Origin: an uncultured Porphyromonadaceae bacterium
GTDB lineage: Bacteria > Bacteroidota > Bacteroidia > Bacteroidales > Muribaculaceae
Assembly: GCA_905212215.1 (NCBI GenBank)
Contig: CAJMDR010000030.1
Span: 1 to 12,696, forward strand
DNA: 12,696 nt
Reading direction: 5' to 3'
Shown here: piece after piece, positions 5,798 to 11,952 of the stretch
How the letters are laid out: the number at the start of each line of letters is the position of its first letter
How positions within the stretch are numbered: the stretch's first letter is position 1
Notes under the pieces: model-generated
What the model saw: only the letters and a program-made list of their open reading frames with translations
Databases searched by the model: none
What the model was told of the DNA's origin: nothing
Translations under genes and position numbers: made by a program

Positions 5798-8215
5798 TTA
5801 GAAAAAGAACAGTTTCTTTTTCTTCTTTTTGTTGTCGGAATAACCGTAATGGCCATATTTGGTGTAATATCGGTAGCCATAGCCATATCGGTTGTCGTTC
5901 CCGGTAGTTCCGTTGAGTACGATGCCCATATTCTTGAACTTCTTCTCTTTGTAGAGTTTGTCGAGTTCCGGAATCATGATGCGTTCGAGCAGACCCGCTC
6001 TTACTACGAACAAAGTGCGGTCGGACTCTTTCTCCATGATATGGGCGTCGGCCATCATGCCTGCCGGCGGGCAGTCGATGAAAATGTAGTCGTAATGTTT
6101 CTTGAGTTCTTCTATGAGAACGGGGAACTTACCGTTCTCAAGCAACTCGGTTGGGTTGGGTGGCAGAGCGCCTACCGGCAACACACAGAGGTCCTTGTGC
6201 AGGGTGTCGCATACTATCAGGCTGTCAAGGTCATTGTCTGAACCGATGAGCCAGTTGGAGATACCTTTCTTTGGCGAGTTGATGTATGCCGAAGCACTGG
6301 CGCGGCGTAAGTCACCGTCTATTACCAGAACTTTCTCGCCTTTCAGCGCCAGCGACATGGCAAGGTTCATTGTGATGAAGGTCTTGCCGCTCGACGGGTT
6401 GAAGGAAGTAACCAGGATGACTTTGGCACCTTTCTCACCGCTTGACATGAAGTCGAGGTTGGTGCGCAGCACACGGAATGCCTCGTTGATGATGTCGCGG
6501 TTGCCTTCGCTCACTACTATGCGGTTTTCCGCCTTGTCCTTCTTATCATGTTTCTCGATAGGAATCTCGCCAATGAAGGGTACGCTGAGGTTCTCGAGGT
6601 CTTTACGGCCGCGAAGCTTGGTGTTGTTGCTCTCGGTTACGTAAATGACACCGAAGGGGAACAGGAAGCCTACTAATAAAGCTATGAGGTATACATTACG
6701 TTTTACCGGCGAAGTAGGGGTCGGAGTTCCGTCGGGATTGTCTATAACGCTGGTGTTATAGGCTGTGAATGCCTGCGAAAGCTCGTTCTCCTCTCGTTTC
6801 TGGAGGAGGAAGAGGTAAAGAGACTCCTTAACTTTCTGCTGACGTTCTACCGAAAGCAGATAACGAGCCTGGGTGGGATTGGCGGCGATGCGGGAGGTTG
6901 TCTGACGCTCACTCATCTCAAGATCACCGATCTCTTTGCGGAGCGAGATTATAAGGTTGTCGATAGAAGACAGTACACCGCTTCTTAGAGCCGACAACTG
7001 GATGTCATAATCTTTTACCAAGGGGTTGCGCGAAGAAGAGTTGGCCTGCAGAGCGTTGCGTTGCAGCAGCAATCTGTTATAGTTGTCGATCTGTGACTCA
7101 ATGTTGGCGTTAGTGAGTCCTACATTCGTTGGCAATGCCTGATCACTTGAGCTGCGGTCTGTCATGAAGTCCTTTACGTAGCGTGCCATCTGCAGCTGGG
7201 TGCCTAAGGAGACAAGCTTGTCTGAAGTTGTCTGGCTTTGCTGCATATACAGCGCGGAAGCCTGGTCTACGTCGGGTATGAGGTGTTCGCTCTTATACGA
7301 CGATATGTCCTGATCCACATTGCCGAGTTCCTGTTCTATGACGTTGAGTCGCTCGTTTATGAAGTTCGAGGTGCTGACCGCTACCTGGTTCTTCTCGTTA
7401 ATCCAGTTTTCGTTATAGACAGCTATCAGTGCATTCAGAACATCCTCGGCACGCTCGATTGAACCGTCGGTATAGACCATGCTGATGACGTTGCCTTTTT
7501 CGTTCTTCAGCGATACCTTCAGTCGGGACTTATAGCTGTCAACAGCCTGCTTGATGGTATGCTTGACCACAGAGAGCTTGATGTCTTCTCCGGCTTTGTA
7601 GGAAGGTGAAGGAAGTATGTCGAGGCGACCGAACGGAGAATTCATCATGCCACCGAGTCTTCCCTTGAAGGTCTTGCCGGGGAATTCTTCTCCGTTCCGG
7701 ACAACATCCGACATGGTGACTGTCTTGTCGGGTGCTACTTTCAGTACAAAACTACCGGAGAAATTGTCGGTAAGGGTATCTTCGACAATTGTTATAGGAA
7801 GATTCTTGCCGTAAGCTACATCTTTGTGGAAGCTTCCATCCTTGTAAAAGCTGTAGGTAAGATTGAGTCGCTTTACAACTTCTTTCATGAAGTTCGACGA
7901 CTCCAAGGCAGAAATCTCATCTATGACGTTTGCGTTGGACTGGAACAGGCCGAGATTGGCGAAACCATCCATATCCGATGATATGGAGTTGCCTTGTTGG
8001 TCGTTCTTGATTCGTATGGCCGCCGAACGGGTATATGTAGGCGCTGTACGCACCAAGTAGATGGTGGCGATGCCCAAGCATACGAATACAGAGAGCAGAA
8101 TCCAGGGCCATTTTTTCAGACCCATCATGAATACGTCCTGCAACCTTAAGGTATTGGTCGAGGCGTTATCAGTTTTTTGTGTCGTTTCCTCTGTTTGTTT
8201 TGGTTCCTCTGCCAT
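5798..8215 (-). CDS. Wzc-like polysaccharide chain-length regulator and BY-kinase
   Basis: An 805-residue inner-membrane protein that joins a Wzz-type co-polymerase to a bacterial tyrosine autokinase controlling polysaccharide polymerisation and export. Transmembrane helix 1 spans about 36-55, followed by a long periplasmic part rich in coiled coil (about 275-470) with the conserved SSRNPLVKDYDIQ region at 393-405, and helix 2 at about 507-527. The cytoplasmic kinase has the oligomerisation motif E578-x2-R581-x2-R584, Walker A FNPSSGKT (605-612), Walker A' VIDGDLRR (631-638; D633, D635) and Walker B IFIDCPP (711-717; D714). The tail has eight tyrosines between 777 and 792, the expected autophosphorylation cluster. 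It then ends unusually in six lysines and LFFF. The gene starts 9 bp after the OPX gene, so the two are co-transcribed and should form the trans-envelope complex. Confidence 0.96.
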   Translation of the reverse strand: MAEEPKQTEETTQKTDNASTNTLRLQDVFMMGLKKWPWILLSVFVCLGIATIYLVRTAPTYTRSAAIRIKNDQQGNSISSDMDGFANLGLFQSNANVIDEISALESSNFMKEVVKRLNLTYSFYKDGSFHKDVAYGKNLPITIVEDTLTDNFSGSFVLKVAPDKTVTMSDVVRNGEEFPGKTFKGRLGGMMNSPFGRLDILPSPSYKAGEDIKLSVVKHTIKQAVDSYKSRLKVSLKNEKGNVISMVYTDGSIERAEDVLNALIAVYNENWINEKNQVAVSTSNFINERLNVIEQELGNVDQDISSYKSEHLIPDVDQASALYMQQSQTTSDKLVSLGTQLQMARYVKDFMTDRSSSDQALPTNVGLTNANIESQIDNYNRLLLQRNALQANSSSRNPLVKDYDIQLSALRSGVLSSIDNLIISLRKEIGDLEMSERQTTSRIAANPTQARYLLSVERQQKVKESLYLFLLQKREENELSQAFTAYNTSVIDNPDGTPTPTSPVKRNVYLIALLVGFLFPFGVIYVTESNNTKLRGRKDLENLSVPFIGEIPIEKHDKKDKAENRIVVSEGNRDIINEAFRVLRTNLDFMSSGEKGAKVILVTSFNPSSGKTFITMNLAMSLALKGEKVLVIDGDLRRASASAYINSPKKGISNWLIGSDNDLDSLIVCDTLHKDLCVLPVGALPPNPTELLENGKFPVLIEELKKHYDYIFIDCPPAGMMADAHIMEKESDRTLFVVRAGLLERIMIPELDKLYKEKKFKNMGIVLNGTTGNDNRYGYGYRYYTKYGHYGYSDNKKKKKKLFFF
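5800..5823 (-). other. A/U hairpin over the kinase stop codon
   Basis: AGAAAAAGAA (5800-5809) and TTCTTTTTCT (5814-5823) are perfect 10-base inverted arms around a 4-base loop. In the minus-strand transcript this hairpin covers the codons for the last kinase residues and touches the TAA stop at 5798-5800. It lies 16 bases before the stronger hairpin at 5740-5783. It could act as a 3'-end stabiliser or an attenuation element, or it may be an incidental product of A/T-rich lysine and phenylalanine codons. Confidence 0.5.
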
Positions 8216-8224
8216 GAATGAGAA

Positions 8225-9040
8225 TTATTTAAATATCAGCACTGCTACCGAAGTCAAAAGCGATGCTACCGAAACCCAGAATGGTGCCGAGAGCACATTG
8301 TTGCCGTTAACTGTCTGCTGGCGTTTCTTTACGTCGACAGGCTCAACATAAATTACATCGTCTGGCTGGAGATAGTAAACCGGCGATGAATACAGGGAAT
8401 GGGAGTTGGTAAGGTCCACTCTGTAGGCATGAGGTTTGCCGTCAACATCGCGGGTGACGAGCACTGTGTTTCGTTTACCTGTAATGGTGAGGTCTCCCGC
8501 AAGGCTCAATGCCTCAAGAATAGTAATCTTATCCTTGTTTATGTCGTAACGTCCCGGTCTTGCTACCTCGCCGAGGACGTTGATGCCTGTATTGGTGTAT
8601 TCAACTGTCACTACAGGATCCTTGACAAGGTCTTCGCTCATCAGTTTCTTCTTGATGTAGTCGGCTACCTCGTTGCGGCGCATGCCTGCTATACGGATTT
8701 TGCCAAGTACCGGGAAATCTATCTCTCCTTCCGGAGTTACGGTGTAGCTCGAAACATACTGGTTGTTTGAGCCAGAGGAAACGCCTCCGCTACCTAGTCT
8801 GTACGTTACCTGCGGTAGGTTGAACAGTTCGGAAAGCAACGGTTCGCGGGAATTTATAACGATTGAAATCTTGTCGTCAGGACGCACACGGATATCGTTG
8901 GTTACTACACGTTCTCCCACGTAACCGTTGGGCAAATCCTGAAGATACGTCACATCTTTCGGTGTCGAACACGACACTAAAAGTGCGACGCATATCATTG
9001 GCAGCAGATGTCTAATCTTCATGATAAAGTCTGTTTTCAT
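8225..9040 (-). CDS. Polysaccharide export outer-membrane lipoprotein (OPX/Wza family)
   Basis: A 271-residue lipoprotein forming the outer-membrane and periplasmic exit channel for exopolysaccharide or capsule. The N-terminus carries a lipoprotein signal with lipobox LVSC and lipidated Cys24. The poly-export domain follows (VRPDDKISIVI onward; the segment from VTPEGEIDFPVLGKIRIAG is typical), then an SLBB domain (INVLGEVARPGRYDI), and a C-terminal hydrophobic helix from about FWVSVASLLTSVAVLIF, as in Bacteroidota members that lack the large Wza alpha-barrel region. I chose the ATG at 9040; the ATG at 9022 would also leave a good signal peptide. A TTG further upstream at 9082 would put extra polar residues before the signal and is unlikely. 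It is the first gene of the operon, read from the promoter at 9374-9405 and followed 9 bp later by the kinase. Confidence 0.94.
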   Translation of the reverse strand: MKTDFIMKIRHLLPMICVALLVSCSTPKDVTYLQDLPNGYVGERVVTNDIRVRPDDKISIVINSREPLLSELFNLPQVTYRLGSGGVSSGSNNQYVSSYTVTPEGEIDFPVLGKIRIAGMRRNEVADYIKKKLMSEDLVKDPVVTVEYTNTGINVLGEVARPGRYDINKDKITILEALSLAGDLTITGKRNTVLVTRDVDGKPHAYRVDLTNSHSLYSSPVYYLQPDDVIYVEPVDVKKRQQTVNGNNVLSAPFWVSVASLLTSVAVLIFK

Positions 9041-9367
9041 AGTTGATTTTTCAACCCGGGCGCACGCAAATGGTTCACCCAAAAGTCCTGAATCTTATCC
9101 GTAGAATCTGTTTAAATCATTCTTTATGAAAAAAGTATGCTTTTGCCGTTATGTCATCAACACCTTCGCCGGTTAATCAAACAGGATTACACAATGCTTT
9201 CGACTTTCTTTTCTGTTCCTAAGAGGAGCTGCGAGAGCCTTGTCGTTACATGACAAATATGGGCGACAATACCATTAATTTTGAGGCATCCAGCCTCCAG
9301 GTTTTGTCGTACCATATTAGCGGCAAATCCATAAGACCTTGCGGTTGTGATTCTTTAAGGGCTTATT
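9041..9367 (-). promoter_or_regulatory. Long untranslated leader of the export operon
   Basis: About 330 nt separate the predicted transcription start from the ATG at 9040, with no convincing gene on either strand. I see three small inverted repeats: GTTGA/TCAAC with a 4-nt loop at 9042-9055, one base from the start codon; TTGTCG/CGACAA at 9240-9245 and 9264-9269; and GAGGC/GCCTC at 9283-9297. TTGTCGT recurs at 9240-9246 and 9304-9310. None ends in a U-run typical of a terminator. Capsule operons of Bacteroides are known to have long leaders used by NusG-like (UpxY) antiterminators; whether this one does is inference. Confidence 0.45.
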
Positions 9368-9373
9368 CAACTG

Positions 9374-9405
9374 CAAAATTAATACTTTTTTCTCTCATAT
9401 GCAAA
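9374..9405 (-). promoter_or_regulatory. Promoter of the polysaccharide export operon
   Basis: Read on the minus strand, TTTG (9405-9402) and TAATTTTG (9381-9374) are exactly 20 bases apart, an ideal Bacteroidota -33/-7 pair. The predicted start at about 9367 points to the OPX gene. I found no comparable element in the gaps before the kinase, phosphatase or dehydrogenase genes, so this promoter may serve all four. Confidence 0.75.
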
Positions 9406-9570
9406 TCTTTACACCAAAACCTTTCAAAATATTTCGATGCCTGGAGGGTAAAAATAAAGAGTATAAACCGGTACTCAGAGACCTACTGTGTGTATGATTG
9501 ACTGTCAAGAGTCGTTAACCCTGGGAGAAGGTGACCCTGTTTCTCTGTTTATTGTTTCAAAATAAATTTG
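9406..9570. other. Intergenic stretch between divergent promoters, no gene seen
   Basis: This stretch separates the export-operon promoter from the -7 element of the zinc-ribbon gene. A + strand open frame crossing 9250-9501 covers part of it and the operon leader, but it runs over the minus-strand promoter and has no recognisable motif. AGGGT-like pieces around 9517-9540 (ACCCTGGGAGAAGGTGACCCT) form only a weak repeat. It could hold operator sites for either promoter; none is identifiable. Confidence 0.4.
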
Positions 9571-9578
9571 TAATTTTG
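9552..9578 (+). promoter_or_regulatory. Promoter of the zinc-ribbon gene
   Basis: TAATTTTG at 9571-9578 is a perfect -7 element. The upstream element is weak: TTG at 9552-9554 is closer than usual, and GTTT at 9547-9550 has the right spacing but poor sequence. The predicted start at about 9585 excludes the ATG at 9580 and supports the one at 9607. Confidence 0.6.
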
Positions 9579-9606
9579 CATGATTTCGATTCGTGAGCAT
9601 CTAAAA

Positions 9607-10377
9607 ATGAAAACATTGCATTGCCCCGCATGTGGGAAACCGACAAGCACTGAAGCTACTTTTTGTAGAAATTGTGGCTGTCCGTTAGATAATAACATGG
9701 GCAACCCAAGTTCCATGGGTAATCAAAGTCAAGCGACCCAGCGTTTCTCCCACAATTGTGATAATGTGATTGGTAATAGGAACAATCATTCAACAGCAAA
9801 TAAATGGCTGATTGCCTGCATTGCATTAGTTGTCATTGTAGGTATCATTGTCGTTGTCGTTATGCTTGGAGGAAAGAATGATGTTTCGAGTCAAGTTTCA
9901 AAGAATGAATACGACATTCTGAAAGAAGAACCAGAATATCCGGAGAAACAGGATTATTCGTCAGAGCTGAAAGGCAGTGATGGGCATTTAAATGAGAATG
10001 ATAAGGCCGAAGCTTTGGATGTGCTAAATCGATGGAATGATACCCATAATAGCCGCGATTACTCCGCTATGGAGGAACTGTATGCACCTCAGGTACATTT
10101 TTATACAGCTGATATGTCGGCTGGAGATGTCATTAGCTCCATACAGCAGGCAGTTGCCGGGAGTTCCTGGGTACAGGAAATCAGCGGAACGCCCATAGTG
10201 ACCCGACTGTCAGGTAACAAGTTGAAAATCTCGTTCGATAAACATACAAACAGCGAGAAAGGAGACAATACCTATCCTTCCTATCTTATTCTGGAGAAAA
10301 TTGATGGACGTTGGCTGATAGTGCATGAAAGCGATGAGATCACAGACTTCAATGTCCGCAAAAAGAAAAACAAATAG
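9607..10377 (+). CDS. Zinc-ribbon, single-pass membrane protein with NTF2-like C-terminal domain
   Basis: A 256-residue protein of unknown role. The N-terminus is a compact zinc ribbon with two CxxC pairs (C6, C9, C20, C23), followed by a polar Asn/Ser/Gln-rich linker to about residue 66. One strongly hydrophobic helix spans about 67-88. The C-terminal part from about 135 (ALDVLNRWNDTHNSRDYSA, then VHFYTADMS, and YLILEKIDGRWLIVHESDE near the end) has the helix-helix-sheet pattern of NTF2-like/SnoaL folds, here without evident catalytic residues. With no signal peptide, the ribbon should be cytoplasmic and the NTF2-like domain periplasmic; this topology is inferred. The gene stands alone with its own promoter and a terminator behind it. 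Its codons look more A/T-rich than those of the export operon. The in-frame ATG at 9580 lies too close to the -7 box to be the likely start. Confidence 0.75.
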   Translation: MKTLHCPACGKPTSTEATFCRNCGCPLDNNMGNPSSMGNQSQATQRFSHNCDNVIGNRNNHSTANKWLIACIALVVIVGIIVVVVMLGGKNDVSSQVSKNEYDILKEEPEYPEKQDYSSELKGSDGHLNENDKAEALDVLNRWNDTHNSRDYSAMEELYAPQVHFYTADMSAGDVISSIQQAVAGSSWVQEISGTPIVTRLSGNKLKISFDKHTNSEKGDNTYPSYLILEKIDGRWLIVHESDEITDFNVRKKKNK

Positions 10378-10433
10378 AACAATCTCTTCAGCTAAGTTTC
10401 AATAATTCGTGATATTAGAAACAATACTGCATA

Positions 10434-10471
10434 AAAAACACGCCAAAACCATATATGGCAGGCGTGTTTTT
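10434..10471. terminator. Bidirectional intrinsic terminator
   Basis: AAAAACACGCC (10434-10444) and GGCGTGTTTTT (10461-10471) form an 11-bp perfect stem carrying A and T tracts on its outer ends, so it can work on both strands. It sits between two converging genes ending at 10377 and 10495. The loop contains a second palindrome, CCATATATGG (10449-10458), that extends the fold. Confidence 0.85.
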
Positions 10472-10494
10472 AGAGGGCGAATAACGGGTTGTTA

Positions 10495-10953
10495 TCAGTT
10501 GAACTTTGCGTTTACTTGATCGAATTTCTTACGTACGGCCTCTATGCGGGCTTTCTGTTCTTCGGTGAGCTGACCTTTGATTTTGTTGTATTCAGCATCG
10601 GGGACATCAAGGTTGGACAGTACACGGAAAGCCATTGAACTGGTGGAGGGGATTCCATCGTTGATCAGACCCTGTACTGCGTCAATGCACTTATTGTATT
10701 TTGCAACTATCTTGTCAACCTTGGCATCCATAGCCTTGGATTCCGTTTCTTTTGCCTTTGCCACGGAGTCTGCGGCAGCTATGGAATCAGCTTTCGCCTG
10801 TTCCAGAACCTTTGCTATGGAATCAGCTTTTGCCCCTTCTGCAACAGAATCTGCGTTGGCGCTCTCTGTGCTGTTGTTATTGTTGGAGCTGCATCCTGAA
10901 GCCAGCATAAGTAATGCTATGGCACTAATTGCTCCGAATTTGATTAGCTTCAT
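10495..10953 (-). CDS. Alanine-rich coiled-coil lipoprotein
   Basis: A 152-residue secreted lipoprotein of unknown function. A short basic start and hydrophobic stretch (residues 1-17) lead to a lipobox ASGC with Cys21. An Asn/Ser tether follows, then an Ala/Lys/Asp/Ser-rich helix at about 34-75 with four ADS(V/I)A units at 34, 43, 55 and 61. The C-terminal part (about 75-152) is helical with little aromatic content and ends in a charged helix (EEQKARIEAVRKKFDQVNAK). The architecture resembles small Lpp-like or periplasmic spacer lipoproteins, but I recognise no family. The ATG at 10953 was chosen because it begins the signal peptide and lies about 20 nt after the predicted transcription start. 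Upstream in-frame codons to 11112 run across the promoter and are not part of the gene. Confidence 0.82.
   Translation of the reverse strand: MKLIKFGAISAIALLMLASGCSSNNNNSTESANADSVAEGAKADSIAKVLEQAKADSIAAADSVAKAKETESKAMDAKVDKIVAKYNKCIDAVQGLINDGIPSTSSMAFRVLSNLDVPDAEYNKIKGQLTEEQKARIEAVRKKFDQVNAKFN
10778..10830 (-). repeat. Direct repeat inside the lipoprotein gene
   Basis: The 17-base unit GCTATGGAATCAGCTTT (+ strand reading) occurs at 10778-10794 and 10814-10830, 36 bases or 12 codons apart. It encodes the AKADSIA units of the helix. The exact nucleotide identity suggests recent duplication or a site where repeat number can change. Confidence 0.7.
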
Positions 10954-10980
10954 TTCGTTGATGGTTGGTTTATGGTGATG

Positions 10981-11009
10981 CAAAATTACAAAATTTGAAT
11001 TATCCGCAA
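10981..11009 (-). promoter_or_regulatory. Promoter of the coiled-coil lipoprotein
   Basis: On the minus strand TTG (11009-11007) and TAATTTTG (10988-10981) are 18 bases apart. The predicted start at about 10974 gives a leader of about 20 nt to the ATG at 10953. Confidence 0.65.
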
Positions 11010-11048
11010 TGTTGTGGTGTCTTTTAATGCCTGCATGAATTGTGTCTG

Positions 11049-11080
11049 TTTGTGGCTTTCGGAGAAAAGGGTTAATTTTG
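11049..11080 (+). promoter_or_regulatory. Promoter of the outer-membrane beta-barrel gene
   Basis: TTTG at 11049-11052 and TAATTTTG at 11073-11080 are exactly 20 bases apart. The predicted start is near 11087, about 93 nt before the ATG at 11180. It diverges from the lipoprotein promoter, the two -33 elements being about 40 bases apart. Confidence 0.7.
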
Positions 11081-11099
11081 CCGTAAAATATGGTTGAAT

Positions 11100-11158
11100 C
11101 AGTTTTGGCCAAAATTTAAACTGATGTGTAATTTATTTGAAAGACAGACGTCTTTTGA
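11100..11158 (+). other. Structured leader of the beta-barrel gene
   Basis: The leader contains the perfect 12-base palindrome TTTTGGCCAAAA (11103-11114). An alternative CAGTTT/AAACTG pairing (11100-11105 with 11118-11123) encloses most of it. A 9-bp hairpin with an AGAC loop follows (11137-11145 with 11150-11158, including two G-U pairs). Such structures could tune translation or message stability; a function is not shown. Confidence 0.4.
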
Positions 11159-11179
11159 ATGGAACAAGTAATACTGAAC

Positions 11180-11749
11180 ATGAACTACCGAATCATCGCC
11201 TCTCTTCTCGCACTCCTCAGTCTGCTCGCAGTAAAGACCAACGGTGCTACTCCCATCGTGCAGATGATGGAAGGGGAGGCAAGAGTTGGAATGACTACTC
11301 CGCTTGGCGGTTTCCATGGCGGCAAAGCGAGCCTCAGTGCATCGTTAGGACTCGAAGGCCGTTATAATTTCCGTGGCACTCCGTGGGATTGCGGCCTGAT
11401 GCTGGAGCTAACTACAGCACGTTATAGCTTTAACCACATGTTCGACCATGGCAGTGATCTCTGGCAGAGCAACCGCACCTTAGGTCTGGCTTTTACGGGT
11501 GATTATAATTTCCGGCAGGGAACCAAGATAAATCCCTTTGTCGGTACCGCATTGGGCGTCGCCTTCAATGATGCGGTAGGGGATAAGTATTTCCCGCTGG
11601 ATGGAACTGCCATGCTGTTCGCTCCCAGAGTGGGTGTGGAATTTCTGCATCACATACGCCTTACCGCCCAGTTCAACATCAGCAGGAAAGGCTGTAACAA
11701 TTTCAATCTCTCCATTGGCTTCGTGCTTGGTGGCAGACCAAAGAAATAA
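11180..11749 (+). CDS. Small outer-membrane beta-barrel protein
   Basis: A 189-residue exported protein. A cleavable signal peptide covers about residues 1-23 (hydrophobic core IIASLLALLSLLAV, probable cleavage after NGA). The mature part is built of alternating amphipathic strands with Gly and aromatic residues, for example SLSASLGLEGRYNF, LGLAFTGDYNF, INPFVGTALGVAF, MLFAPRVGVEFL, IRLTAQFNI and the closing strand FNLSIGFVLGG. This is the pattern of an 8-stranded OmpA-like/OmpW-like barrel, of the kind often annotated porin family or outer membrane beta-barrel in Bacteroidota. No peptidoglycan-binding domain follows. An upstream in-frame ATG at 11159 would put extra polar residues before the signal and lies on the leader hairpin, so 11180 is preferred. 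The gene appears monocistronic. Ligand or function is unknown. Confidence 0.8.
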   Translation: MNYRIIASLLALLSLLAVKTNGATPIVQMMEGEARVGMTTPLGGFHGGKASLSASLGLEGRYNFRGTPWDCGLMLELTTARYSFNHMFDHGSDLWQSNRTLGLAFTGDYNFRQGTKINPFVGTALGVAFNDAVGDKYFPLDGTAMLFAPRVGVEFLHHIRLTAQFNISRKGCNNFNLSIGFVLGGRPKK

Positions 11750-11776
11750 TTTCTGAACTCAATTCTAAAGATGTGC

Positions 11777-11817
11777 GGCTGTGTCAGAATTTGGCACAGC
11801 CTTTCATGTCTTTTTTA
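11777..11817 (+). terminator. Intrinsic terminator after the beta-barrel gene
   Basis: GGCTGTGTCA (11777-11786) pairs with TGGCACAGCC (11792-11801) across a 5-nt loop, a 10-bp stem with one U-G pair. It is followed by UUUC and then a six-U tract at 11811-11816. It begins 27 bases after the stop codon. Confidence 0.8.
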
Positions 11818-11876
11818 ATGATGCTGAAAATTGGCGCCTTGTGCATATTTTAATTCCCCCTTTTGGAAAAATCAGT

Positions 11877-11884
11877 TAACTTTG
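11877..11884 (+). promoter_or_regulatory. Probable -7 element for the beta-helix gene
   Basis: TAACTTTG matches TAnnTTTG. A TTTG at 11862-11865 is only 11 bases upstream, so no properly spaced -33 box is visible. The predicted start at about 11891 gives a leader of about 60 nt. A weak CGCTT/AAGCG hairpin lies within it at 11904-11920. Confidence 0.5.
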
Positions 11885-11952
11885 CGGAATCTAAGGCCTC
11901 AGTCGCTTTAGTGTTAAGCGGAAATTTCTAACATCACTATAAACAAAAGCCT

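Noticed and set aside
5795..6644. + strand open frames opposite the kinase domain
   Set aside because: The minus frame carries Walker A, A' and B and the tyrosine cluster, so the + frames are shadows.
9041..9082. TTG start at 9082 for the OPX lipoprotein
   Set aside because: It would put 14 extra residues before a normal lipoprotein signal; ATG at 9040 or 9022 is better.
9250..9501. An 83-codon + strand open frame in the region upstream of the export operon
   Set aside because: It runs across the well-formed minus-strand promoter, has no recognisable motif and has no promoter or conserved-looking start.
10954..11112. N-terminal extension of the coiled-coil lipoprotein up to 11112
   Set aside because: It would place coding sequence across a good -33/-7 promoter and bury the signal peptide internally.
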